64,000 nt of DNA from Pseudomonas akapageensis (GTDB lineage: Bacteria > Pseudomonadota > Gammaproteobacteria > Pseudomonadales > Pseudomonadaceae), in NCBI RefSeq assembly GCF_011355085.1, contig NZ_VXCP01000013.1, positions 62,001 through 126,000 on the forward strand. The letters run 5' to 3'. The notes under the pieces are model-generated. The model was not told the DNA's origin and searched no databases. It worked only from the letters and a program-made list of their open reading frames with translations. Numbering within the stretch: position 1 is the first letter of the stretch; every line of letters starts with the position of its first letter. Made by a program: the position numbers and the translations under genes. This document shows, piece by piece, positions 8,236-15,736 of the stretch.

Positions 8236-9119
8236 ACCGACTTTCTGCGTTGCAACCAGGCCGCCGCCAGGCCGCTGAGGCAAATCACCGCAATCCCGAG
8301 CAGCGTCGTCAGCTCCGGCGTATGGGAAAAGATCAACAACCCCAACAGCCCGGCAAAGACAATCTGGCAATAACCGAACGGCGCCAGCAGGGCCGGTGGC
8401 GCATGCCGGAAGGCCTGGGTCAGAAACAGATGCGCCAGCATTCCGCACGTCCCCAAGGCCAGCATCAGAAGCCCATGAAACAGGCTCGGCATTTGCCAGA
8501 AGAACGGCACCAGCGCACTCATCACCAGCGTGTTGAACAACCCCGCAAAAAAATTGCTGGTAGTCGGGCTGTCCACTTCGCTGAGCTTGCGTGTAAGGAT
8601 CTGATAGAAGCAAAAGCACAGCGCCGAACCCAACGGCAACAGGATGGCTGGCGTGAACAACTCCCCCCCTGGATGCACAATCACCACCACCCCGATAAAG
8701 CCCGTCAGCACCGCCAGCCACTGGCCGGTGCTGACCCGTTCACCCAGCAACGGCACAGACAAGGCTGTCACCATCAAAGGCGCGAGAAAGTTGACGGCAG
8801 TCGCTTCGGCCAAGGGGATGTACTGCAAGCCGGAGATGAACAACAGGCTGGTGCCGAGCAGGCAGGTCGCCCGCAACGCCTGCAGCGCAGGCTTGCGCGA
8901 GCGCAACACACTCAAGCCGGAGCGTGGCAGGAATATGCCCATCATCAGCAGGGTATGGGCGACATAACGCGCCCATATCACCAGCATGACGGGGTAAAAA
9001 CCGGTGAGGTATTTCGACAGCGCATCGTGGCTGGAGAACAGGAAGGTCGCGACCACGACCAACACAATGCCCTTGAACGGTTGGCTGACACCGGCGAGCG
9101 ATGTGCTGGAGGTGGTCAT
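8232..9119 (-). CDS. DMT-superfamily (EamA) membrane transporter
   Basis: A 295-residue protein with about ten hydrophobic segments in two EamA repeats (for example FKGIVLVVVATFLFSSHDALSKYL, in shorter form FLFSSHDALSK, at the start and LGSALCFCFYQILTRK in the second half). Such proteins export or import metabolites across the inner membrane; the substrate is unknown. It starts 23 bases after the TIM-barrel gene on the same strand, so the two are almost certainly co-transcribed and controlled by the upstream IclR-type site. The stop codon lies inside a REP sequence. Uptake or efflux of a hydroaromatic acid is a reasonable guess from context only. Confidence 0.82.
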   Translation of the reverse strand: MTTSSTSLAGVSQPFKGIVLVVVATFLFSSHDALSKYLTGFYPVMLVIWARYVAHTLLMMGIFLPRSGLSVLRSRKPALQALRATCLLGTSLLFISGLQYIPLAEATAVNFLAPLMVTALSVPLLGERVSTGQWLAVLTGFIGVVVIVHPGGELFTPAILLPLGSALCFCFYQILTRKLSEVDSPTTSNFFAGLFNTLVMSALVPFFWQMPSLFHGLLMLALGTCGMLAHLFLTQAFRHAPPALLAPFGYCQIVFAGLLGLLIFSHTPELTTLLGIAVICLSGLAAAWLQRRKSV

Positions 9120-9142
9120 CGGTAACTCTTGAAGGTGAAGGA

Positions 9143-9958
9143 TCAGAGGTGGGTCAACAGCGCCCGTGTCTTGTCGATGGCCAGTTGTGCACGCTCAAGC
9201 GCGCTGACGCCCTGTTCGAGCAACTGCACGGTGGGAATTTCCAGGCTCAGCGGCAAGCCTGGTGGTAGATTGCGCAGCAACCCAAGCAGGTCGCAATCAC
9301 CTTCGCCGGGGAAGCGCCGCTCGTTGCGCGCCTGGCGCAGGATTTCATCCATGTCATCCGGACGCGGACCCGCCACATCGCACAGTTGCACATAGCGCGT
9401 GCCTGCGGCCGGCAAGCGACGCAGGTCTTCCAGGCGTGAGCCGGAACGGTTGAAGTGGAAGGCATCGACCAGGACACAACCATTCTCCCGGCCGGCGCTC
9501 TCGACGATACGCATGGCCTGGACCAGGTCCCTGGCGTCGGTCCAGGGCATGAACTCCAGGTGCGGGTGCAGGCCATACTGCGCGGACAGATCGCACAGGG
9601 CCGCGAAGTTCTCGGTCTGGCGTTGTTCATCTGGATCGTTGCCGGCTACCAGCAGTTCGCTCGCGCCGAACTCGGCGCCGACCGCCAGCAGCGCTTCGAA
9701 ATCGCTGACGCGGGTGTGCGGCTTCAGGCGCAGGATTTCCACGTCCAGGACCTTGATGCCAGTGTCACGCAAGCGCGCAGCCGTCTGCCGACGCAGGTCG
9801 GCATCCGTGACCAAGGGGAAGTGCCTTTCTTCCGCAGTGGCGGGTTCCAGACGCAGCCCGACATGGCTATAACCGGCGCGGGCGGCGACCTCGACCATTT
9901 CCGGGGGCGACAATTCCAGGACGGTCAGGGCCGCCAGGGACAGGATTCGTTGACTCAT
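9143..9958 (-). CDS. TIM-barrel sugar isomerase/AP-endonuclease-2-like protein, QuiC-domain homologue
   Basis: A 271-residue single-domain TIM barrel. Putative metal ligands Glu135 (HLEFMPW), Asp165 (LVDAFHF), Gln191 (YVQLCD) and Glu240 (SLEIP) fall at almost exactly the positions of the QuiC ligands (134, 165, 191, 239). FPGEGDCDL parallels FPGQGEFDL of QuiC, and DxFH is shared. It lacks the dioxygenase-like C-terminal domain. It could be a dehydratase or isomerase acting on a related hydroaromatic acid, but the family also includes hydroxypyruvate and inosose enzymes, so the reaction is unproven. GGAG precedes ATG 9958. It forms an operon with the DMT transporter. Confidence 0.8.
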   Translation of the reverse strand: MSQRILSLAALTVLELSPPEMVEVAARAGYSHVGLRLEPATAEERHFPLVTDADLRRQTAARLRDTGIKVLDVEILRLKPHTRVSDFEALLAVGAEFGASELLVAGNDPDEQRQTENFAALCDLSAQYGLHPHLEFMPWTDARDLVQAMRIVESAGRENGCVLVDAFHFNRSGSRLEDLRRLPAAGTRYVQLCDVAGPRPDDMDEILRQARNERRFPGEGDCDLLGLLRNLPPGLPLSLEIPTVQLLEQGVSALERAQLAIDKTRALLTHL

Positions 9959-10047
9959 GGGTGCTCCGTGGCGCCGAGCAGGGCAATCCGGAGGGGTGCG
10001 TTCAAGGCGGCGATCCTCTTGGTTGTTGTTATCTCCTTTTTTATTTA

Positions 10048-10062
10048 GAACTTAGTTCCAAT
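10048..10062 (-). promoter_or_regulatory. Candidate IclR operator before the TIM-barrel/DMT operon
   Basis: On the minus strand TGGAACTAAGTTCTA, whose core GAACT-A-AGTTC is a perfect inverted repeat about one base apart. It lies about 90 bp upstream of the TIM-barrel start. A copy with two mismatches precedes the flavoprotein gene at 11123. The IclR regulator encoded between them is the likely binder (inference). Confidence 0.6.
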
Positions 10063-10142
10063 TTCATGCAAGGGGAAAATTTCGGGCGAAAAAAATGGCA
10101 ACGCTGAGGCTGCCATTCGTATTTGCGACTGCTTTGCGGTCG

Positions 10143-10209
10143 ATCGCTGGCAAGCCAGCTCCCACAGAGAAGTTCCTGATAACTTTGTGGGAGCTGGCTT
10201 GCCAGCGAT
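10143..10209. repeat. REP pair, GCTGGCAAGCCAGC family
   Basis: Inverted arms ATCGCTGGCAAGCCAGCTCC and its complement near 10190-10209, joined by about 20 bases, just after the IclR stop codon. The same family occurs at 55722-55791. It probably marks the end of the iclR transcript. Confidence 0.85.
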
Positions 10210-10218
10210 GAGGTCCGA

Positions 10219-11004
10219 TCAGCCACTAAAGAGCTCAGAAGCAGGACTCGCCCCCGACAACTCCGTCGCCGCCCCCAACAACAGCGGCGCCAGCTGGTGC
10301 ATACGCTCCTCCGGCATCCGCGCCGTCGGCCCGGCAACACTGAGCACCCCAACCACATGCCCAGCCAGCGGATGCCGCACCACCGCCGCCAACGCCGAGG
10401 TCCCGACCGCCGAGCTTTCCACCACCCAGGCATAGCCATGTTCGCGGGCGATACGCAGGCGTTCGAGCAGCTCGGCATTGGAGGCCGGGGCATTGGGGCC
10501 GAAGTCCTCGCGATTGGCAATGCCCTGCTTCTCCACCAGCACCAAGGCTTGCGCATCACTCATGCTGGCCAGCCAGGCGTGCCCGGAAGCGGTGTAGAAC
10601 AATGGCGCATCGCGCCCCATGTCGGGGTCGTAACGCAGGCCCGAACGGGCGCCCTGGGATTTGGCGATCCAGGTCTGGCGCTCGCCGTCGATTACCCCAA
10701 GGCGAACCAGTTCACCGGTTTCCCGGGCCAGCTGGTCAAGGATCGGCTGGACGATATCCGCCCCGCTGCTGGCCAGATAGCGAAAGCCCATGGCAACCAG
10801 TTTGGTACTCAGGTGATATCGACTGTTCTCCGGGTTCTGGCGTACATAACCCAACCGCATCAGTTCGCCGAGCATGCGGTGCGTGGCGCTCTTGGGGATG
10901 TCCAGCTGCTCCGCGAGCGTCTGCATGGGCAGACCGCGAGGGTCGCTGGTAAGGCTTTCGAGAAGACTGAAAGCGCGTTCGATCTGACTGCCGGCCATGG
11001 TCAT
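10219..11004 (-). CDS. IclR-family transcriptional regulator
   Basis: A 261-residue regulator. The N-terminal winged helix-turn-helix spans about residues 4-65 (IERAFSLLESLTSDP, then LAEQLDIPKSATHRMLGEL), and an IclR effector domain follows (about 75-250, with the typical DGERQTWIAKSQG and FYTASGHAWLA stretches). ATG 11004 is chosen because AGGA lies about five bases upstream; a longer frame to 11052 lacks support. It is divergent from the flavoprotein gene, and the TIM-barrel/DMT operon lies just downstream on the same strand. Matching palindromic sites in both promoter regions suggest it controls the whole module in response to an unknown acid. Confidence 0.88.
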   Translation of the reverse strand: MTMAGSQIERAFSLLESLTSDPRGLPMQTLAEQLDIPKSATHRMLGELMRLGYVRQNPENSRYHLSTKLVAMGFRYLASSGADIVQPILDQLARETGELVRLGVIDGERQTWIAKSQGARSGLRYDPDMGRDAPLFYTASGHAWLASMSDAQALVLVEKQGIANREDFGPNAPASNAELLERLRIAREHGYAWVVESSAVGTSALAAVVRHPLAGHVVGVLSVAGPTARMPEERMHQLAPLLLGAATELSGASPASELFSG

Positions 11005-11122
11005 TGATCCTGAAAATTTTGCCGATTCTAAAGAGCGCCGGCCAAAGCGCAAACACTGTCCGATCTTCGCACAGTTTTGTATTTCACCCTGTTGGCGACT
11101 CGAACTATCGGGCCATAGAATA

Positions 11123-11137
11123 TAGAATCTAGTTCCA
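11123..11137 (-). promoter_or_regulatory. Candidate IclR operator between iclR and the flavoprotein gene
   Basis: On the minus strand TGGAACTAGATTCTA, sharing 13 of 15 bases with the site at 10048-10062. It sits about 31 bp before the flavoprotein start and about 120 bp from the regulator start, so it could serve both divergent promoters. Confidence 0.6.
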
Positions 11138-11167
11138 TTATTACAAAACTATTGTGAGGTTCATTCC

Positions 11168-12874
11168 ATGCCGTGCACAAACACAGTGGACTGCGATGTC
11201 CTGGTCATTGGCTCGGGAGCGGCAGGCTTGTCGGCGGCAGTGACAACTGCGTGGCATGGGCAAAAGGTCATAGTCGTGGAAAAGGACCCCGTGTTTGGCG
11301 GTGCCACAGCCTGGTCCGGCGGCTGGATGTGGGTGCCGTGCAATCCACTGGCCCGGCGCGCCGGAATCGTCGAAGATCGCTCGCTGCCGCGTACCTACCT
11401 TGAACATGAACTGGGCGCGCAGTTCAATCCGGCCATGATCGACGCTTTCCTCGAAGCCGCGCCGAACATGGTGTCGTTTTTCGAAAAGCATACGGCATTG
11501 CAGTTTGCCGACGGCAATGCCATCGCCGACATCCATGGCGACACGCCAGGCGCCGGCACCGGTGGGCGTTCGGTCATCGCCGCGCCGTACAACGCCCGCA
11601 AGCTCGGCAAATTGCTCGGGCGCTTGCGCAAGACCCTGCGCGAGACCTCCTTCATGGGCATGCCGATCATGGCCGGCCAGGACCTGACGGCCTTCCTGAC
11701 CCTGACCCGCTCCTGGCGCTCCTTCCTTCATGTAACCAAGCGTTTTGGCAAGCACCTGTACGACCTGGCGCTCAAGGGCCGCGCCCTGCATCTGGTCAAT
11801 GGTGTCGCACTGGTCGCCCGTCTGGCCAAATCGGCCGAAGACCTGGGCGTTCTGCTGTGGGAATCGGCGCCGGCCAAACGCCTGATCCATGAAAACGACC
11901 GAGTGACGGGTGCCGAAATCGAAACCGCGCGCGGCTTGATCACGATCAAGGCGCGCAAGGCCGTGGTGCTGGCCGCGGGTGGCTTTGCCAATGACATCGA
12001 ACGACGCAAGGCGATGTTCCCGCGTACGCCCACCGGCCATGAACACCTGGCCCTGCCGCCCTTGGCTGTCAGCGGCGATGGCCTGCGCCTGGGCGAAAGC
12101 GTCGGTGGCAGGGTCGCCGATGATCTTGTCTCACCGGTCGCCTGGGCACCGGTGTCGAAGGTGCCTTACAACGATGGCAGCCATGGCCACTTTCCGCACA
12201 TCATCGAACGCGGCAAACCCGGCATCATCGGCGTACTGGCCAATGGCAAACGCTTCGTCAACGAAGCCAATGGTTACTACGACTACGTCGCGGCCATGGT
12301 CGCCGCTGCACCGGGCGATGAAGTGGCATCCTGGCTGATTTGCAGCCACAGGTTCCAGCGTCGCTACGGCCTGGGCATTTCCCGCCCCTTCCCGCTGCCC
12401 GTCGCCCCCTTCATTCGCTCCGGTTACCTGAAGACCGGCGAGACCATCGAAGCGCTGGCCAGCGCCTGCGGCATCGATCCGTTCGGGCTGAGCAAGACCG
12501 TTGCCGAGTACAACCGCCATGCCCGCCTGGGCGAAGACCCTGAGTTCGGTCGCGGCTCGACCCCTTACAACCGCAAGCAGGGTGACGCGCTGCATGGCCC
12601 GAACCCGTGCGTCGCGCCCATCGAACAGGGGCCGTTCTATGCCGTCAAAGTCGAACCGGGCTGCTTCGGCACCTTCGCCGGGCTCAAGACCAATGAGCAC
12701 GCCCAGGTAGTGGATGACAAAGAGCGGCCGATCGAGGGGCTCTACGCCGTCGGCACCGACATGGCCAGCATCATGGGCGGCCATTACCCGGCCGGCGGCA
12801 TCAATCTTGGTCCAGCCGCGACCTTCGGCTACATCGCCGGGCGCCATATCGCCGGTGTCACCGCCTACGAATAA
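11168..12874 (+). CDS. FAD-dependent oxidoreductase, ketosteroid-dehydrogenase/fumarate-reductase-like
   Basis: A 568-residue flavoprotein of the FAD_binding_2 family. The dinucleotide fold is at the N-terminus (VLVIGSGAAGLSAAV, about 11-25), followed by FGGATAWSGG. AVVLAAGGFAND closes the FAD domain, and the C-terminus has PAGGINLGPAATFGYIAGRH, as in 3-ketosteroid delta-1-dehydrogenases and fumarate reductases. Such enzymes add or remove a C-C double bond next to a carbonyl or carboxylate. Here it may oxidise a cyclohexane or cyclohexene carboxylic acid on the way to an aromatic ring (inference from neighbours). No signal peptide is seen. The module is governed by IclR. Confidence 0.82.
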   Translation: MPCTNTVDCDVLVIGSGAAGLSAAVTTAWHGQKVIVVEKDPVFGGATAWSGGWMWVPCNPLARRAGIVEDRSLPRTYLEHELGAQFNPAMIDAFLEAAPNMVSFFEKHTALQFADGNAIADIHGDTPGAGTGGRSVIAAPYNARKLGKLLGRLRKTLRETSFMGMPIMAGQDLTAFLTLTRSWRSFLHVTKRFGKHLYDLALKGRALHLVNGVALVARLAKSAEDLGVLLWESAPAKRLIHENDRVTGAEIETARGLITIKARKAVVLAAGGFANDIERRKAMFPRTPTGHEHLALPPLAVSGDGLRLGESVGGRVADDLVSPVAWAPVSKVPYNDGSHGHFPHIIERGKPGIIGVLANGKRFVNEANGYYDYVAAMVAAAPGDEVASWLICSHRFQRRYGLGISRPFPLPVAPFIRSGYLKTGETIEALASACGIDPFGLSKTVAEYNRHARLGEDPEFGRGSTPYNRKQGDALHGPNPCVAPIEQGPFYAVKVEPGCFGTFAGLKTNEHAQVVDDKERPIEGLYAVGTDMASIMGGHYPAGGINLGPAATFGYIAGRHIAGVTAYE

Positions 12875-12890
12875 CCCATCACTGAGTGAC

Positions 12891-12995
12891 CGGCACTTCG
12901 ACACGGCGGCTGGATACAACAACAAAGCTGCCGTAGGCAAAGCGTTGGCCGAATCGCCGGTGCCACACGAGCATGTCCTGGTACTTTCTCGCCTT
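12891..12995 (+). pseudogene. Remnant of an aldo/keto reductase gene
   Basis: About 35 codons in one frame read RHFDTAAGYNN, then KAAVGKALAESPVP, closely resembling the conserved catalytic Asp/Tyr region near residue 40-75 of aldo/keto reductases such as 2,5-diketo-D-gluconate reductase (family pattern HxDTAxxYxNExxVGxAL). There is no start, no upstream barrel strand and no downstream continuation, so this is a small internal piece of a lost gene. It sits in the gap between the flavoprotein and the beta-propeller gene and marks past deletion or insertion here. Confidence 0.65.
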
Positions 12996-13185
12996 CGTCC
13001 ACTAATCAGGTCGGCTGCTCATCTCCTTATTCTTTCGATTTGGCCCTGATACACCCATCCCCACTTCGCGACAACCCTTAGTTCTGATAGTTACCGAGCC
13101 AACGTCGATTGACATACAGTCACCGCTCGCAGTCAGGTAAACCTGCCTGATTGTAAGGACAGCTGAAAATGAAGGGATACATACC
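12996..13185. other. AT-richer spacer before the beta-propeller gene
   Basis: Completes the 311-base gap after the flavoprotein gene. A TTGACA hexamer at 13109-13114 could be a -35 element, but no good -10 was found at normal spacing. Base composition shifts here toward the lower GC of the following gene. Confidence 0.4.
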
Positions 13186-14097
13186 ATGAAAATCGACAAG
13201 TTTACTCCACAAGACTCCACAACTCGCGCAAACCAAATCATTCGATTCGAGGGCACTATCCGTCAAATTGCCTACAGCCCAGATGGCGCCAGAATATATG
13301 CAGCAGGCAGTAAGTCCCTCAACATTGCGAATGTAGCAAACGGCAAGGTGGAGCAAATTATTGATGTCAACGACGAAATCAACAGTTTAGCTGTATCGGC
13401 AAATGGTCGTCATGTCTATATAGGTGCGCAAAAAGAGATCGCAATTCTCAACACCCTCACGAATACGGTGGAAACTCGTATTCCTTTTGACGCCCTTGTA
13501 CGTCGCGTTGCAATCTCTCCAAACGGTCAACGCGTCGTAGCCTGTCTGGGCCCCCACAGCATGTCCTCGGTCGCCATCATCGATCCTGCCACACAATTGG
13601 TGATCGCCACGATTGCGGTACAGCACGCCTCGGAGTACGTCGCGCTGAGCCCGGATAGCAACTTGGCCTATATTATCGGCAACGGACATCTCTCGGTCGT
13701 TGATATTGAAAATCAAAAGGTGGTCAAATCCATTGCCGCCCGCCCTAACGTACTCGGTGTTGCGATCACTCCAGACGGGAGCGCAGTTTACATTGCAGGC
13801 GTAACCCCGAACAATGTCCAGGTTATCAACACACTTACTTACGAAACAACTACTGTCGAAGGCTTTAACTTACCAACTGATTTCGCGTTCAGCACCGATG
13901 GCTTGAATGCCTATGTATGTGACAGGAACGACCGTGAGATAAAGATCATAGATACCCGCCACTATGAAATCGTCGATAGCATTCGTATTACCTCAGGGAC
14001 CCAGCCCTGGCAGTGCGCGATTAGCCCAGACGGTGGTTTTATCGCTGTCGGTCTTCCAGAGGCTGTCGAGATCATTCCCCTCCCCTCAATTGTTTAG
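13186..14097 (+). CDS. YVTN/WD-like beta-propeller repeat protein, orphan
   Basis: A 303-residue protein made almost wholly of seven or so propeller blades of about 40 residues. Recurring motifs such as AYSPDGARIYAAGS, AVSANGRHVYIGA, AISPNGQRVVAC, ALSPDSNLAYIIG, AITPDGSAVYIAG and AISPDGGFIAVG appear in order. No signal peptide or lipobox is visible, which is odd because many YVTN proteins are exported. It has no enzyme motif, and its function is unknown; binding or scaffolding is the usual role of such folds. The gene is clearly AT-richer than its neighbours with different codon use, suggesting recent transfer. A GGGA lies nine bases before ATG 13186. Confidence 0.75.
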   Translation: MKIDKFTPQDSTTRANQIIRFEGTIRQIAYSPDGARIYAAGSKSLNIANVANGKVEQIIDVNDEINSLAVSANGRHVYIGAQKEIAILNTLTNTVETRIPFDALVRRVAISPNGQRVVACLGPHSMSSVAIIDPATQLVIATIAVQHASEYVALSPDSNLAYIIGNGHLSVVDIENQKVVKSIAARPNVLGVAITPDGSAVYIAGVTPNNVQVINTLTYETTTVEGFNLPTDFAFSTDGLNAYVCDRNDREIKIIDTRHYEIVDSIRITSGTQPWQCAISPDGGFIAVGLPEAVEIIPLPSIV

Positions 14098-14121
14098 TCG
14101 GCAATAGATACGCCGCACAGG

Positions 14122-14158
14122 AAAAAACAGGCCCAAAGGTCAAGAACCTGAGGGCCTG
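14122..14158 (-). terminator. Intrinsic terminator of pcaHG
   Basis: Stem CAGGCCC (14128-14134) with GGGCCTG (14152-14158), an inner AGGT/ACCT pairing, and on the minus strand a following run of six T. It lies about 30 bases after the pcaG stop codon. Confidence 0.85.
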
Positions 14159-14189
14159 CTTCCATTACATTGCGTTGCTGGGTGAGAAC

Positions 14190-14795
14190 TCAGAAATCGA
14201 AAAACACCGTCTCGCCTTCCCCCTGAATCCGGATATCAAACTGATAAGCCAGCTTGCCATTCACTTCGCACCGCCGGGCCACCAACGTCTCGCGGCGCTG
14301 GGGTTGTTCGATCAGGTTCAGCACCGGGCACTTGGCATTGGCCTCACCTTCATCATCGAAGTACAACCGCGTCTGCAGGTGGATGTTGATGCCGCGAGCG
14401 AACAGGGTCACGTTGATATGCGGTGCCATCGGCACGCCGGCGGCGTTGTTCACGACGCCCGGCTTGATGGTTTGCAGGGTCCACTCGCCAGCGTCGAAGG
14501 TGGTCGCGGTGCGGCCGAAGCTGTTGAACGGCTTTTCCAGGTTGTAGTCGCTGTCGTAGCGGCCAGCATGGTCGGCTTGCCAGAACTCCAGGAAGGAATC
14601 GCGCACCAGATGGCCGTTGCCGTCGTACACGTTGCCGAACACCAGGATGTGCTCCCCCGGCGCGCCCGGCTTGGCCATCTGGTTCCAGATTTCCGCATCG
14701 CGGGTCGGGTTACCGGCGGCTTCCAGCGCCAGGCCGATGTGGACGTAGGGGCCGGCAGTCTGCGAGGGGGTTTCAGGCAGCAATTCAATAGGCAT
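14190..14795 (-). CDS. pcaG: Protocatechuate 3,4-dioxygenase alpha subunit
   Basis: The 201-residue alpha chain of the enzyme that opens protocatechuate between the two hydroxyls to give beta-carboxy-cis,cis-muconate. It has the intradiol dioxygenase fold (TAGPYVHIGLAL, VFGNVYDGNGH, FWQADHAGRYDS, TLQTIKPGVV, APHINVTLFARG) but, as is normal for alpha, does not provide the iron ligand set. GAGGAG precedes the ATG. It lies 12 bases after pcaH in one operon and ends at an intrinsic terminator. In this window it consumes the protocatechuate that QuiC makes. Confidence 0.96.
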   Translation of the reverse strand: MPIELLPETPSQTAGPYVHIGLALEAAGNPTRDAEIWNQMAKPGAPGEHILVFGNVYDGNGHLVRDSFLEFWQADHAGRYDSDYNLEKPFNSFGRTATTFDAGEWTLQTIKPGVVNNAAGVPMAPHINVTLFARGINIHLQTRLYFDDEGEANAKCPVLNLIEQPQRRETLVARRCEVNGKLAYQFDIRIQGEGETVFFDF

Positions 14796-14807
14796 TGGCG
14801 TTGCTCC

Positions 14808-15527
14808 TCAGCAGTTTTCGAAGTGAGTCTTGCGCTGGCCGCGCAGGATGATGTCGAAGCGATAGGCCAGACAATCCATAGGATTGGCATTGCCCATGTC
14901 GAGCTTGGCGATAAGGCTCTGCACCGCTTCGGGGTTGGCGATCGATTTGACGATCGGGCACATCGGAATCAGCGGGTCGCCTTCGAAATACAGCTGGGTA
15001 ATCAGGCGGGTCGAGATCGACGGGCCGCTGATCGAGAAATGAATGTGCGCCGGACGCCAGTCGTTCGGGCCATTACGCCATGGGTACGGTCCCGGCTTGA
15101 TGGTGCGGAAGCTGTAGTAGCCCTCGCTGTCGGTCAGGGCGCGACCGACGCCGCCGAAGTTCGGGTCCAGCGGTGCCAGGTAACGGTCGTTCTTGTGGCG
15201 GTAGCGGCCACCGGCGTTGGCTTGCCACATTTCCACAAGGGTATGCGGGATCGGCTTGCCGTACTGATCGCAGACGCGGCCCGCAACGATGATGCGTTCG
15301 CCGATCGGCAAGCCGCCATTGTTGAAGTTCAACAGCAGGTCATTGTCATGCTGGCCGAATTTCAGGTGCGAGAAATCCGGGCCGGTGGTTTCGCTGGCAG
15401 ATTGCGGGATGCTGACCAGTGCCTGGCGCGGGGAACGGGCGATGGACGTCTTGTAGTCGGGAGTCAAGGCTTTGGGATGCCAGTTCCGATCACGGATGAT
15501 GAAGCGACTGGTGTCTGCTGAAGACAT
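14808..15527 (-). CDS. pcaH: Protocatechuate 3,4-dioxygenase beta subunit
   Basis: The 239-residue catalytic beta chain of the non-haem Fe(III) intradiol dioxygenase. The four iron ligands are visible: Tyr109 (GGRYRHK), Tyr148 (GPYPW), His161 and His163 (RPAHIHF), one residue offset from the known Pseudomonas enzyme. An N-terminal dioxygenase extension (about 1-60) precedes the core. GGAGA lies before ATG 15527. It is first gene of pcaHG. A 16-base perfect palindrome resembling a PcaQ site lies about 105 bp upstream; no LysR gene is in the window, so the regulator must be encoded elsewhere. Confidence 0.97.
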   Translation of the reverse strand: MSSADTSRFIIRDRNWHPKALTPDYKTSIARSPRQALVSIPQSASETTGPDFSHLKFGQHDNDLLLNFNNGGLPIGERIIVAGRVCDQYGKPIPHTLVEMWQANAGGRYRHKNDRYLAPLDPNFGGVGRALTDSEGYYSFRTIKPGPYPWRNGPNDWRPAHIHFSISGPSISTRLITQLYFEGDPLIPMCPIVKSIANPEAVQSLIAKLDMGNANPMDCLAYRFDIILRGQRKTHFENC

Positions 15528-15630
15528 GTCGTTCTCCTGTTATTGGATTTTTGGAGGGCCTTTCCAGGCGGGGTGAGATCAGTGTCTGGCAATCGGCGCT
15601 GATCGAATACTGAAAAGAAGCCCTTCATTC

Positions 15631-15646
15631 ATAACCATATGGTTAT
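15631..15646. promoter_or_regulatory. Candidate PcaQ/LysR operator of pcaHG
   Basis: ATAACCATATGGTTAT is a perfect 16-base palindrome and fits the PcaQ site pattern ATAACC-N4-GGTTAA known from rhizobial pca operons at 11 of 12 defined bases. It lies in the 209-base region between the divergent pcaH and zinc peptidase genes. Confidence 0.6.
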
Positions 15647-15736
15647 CCAACTCCAGCGCTCCGACACATCCAATGGCCATGGACTACCCTTTAGCTTCAG
15701 GCCGTACTCGAAACAAGGACCCAAGAGGAATCCTCC

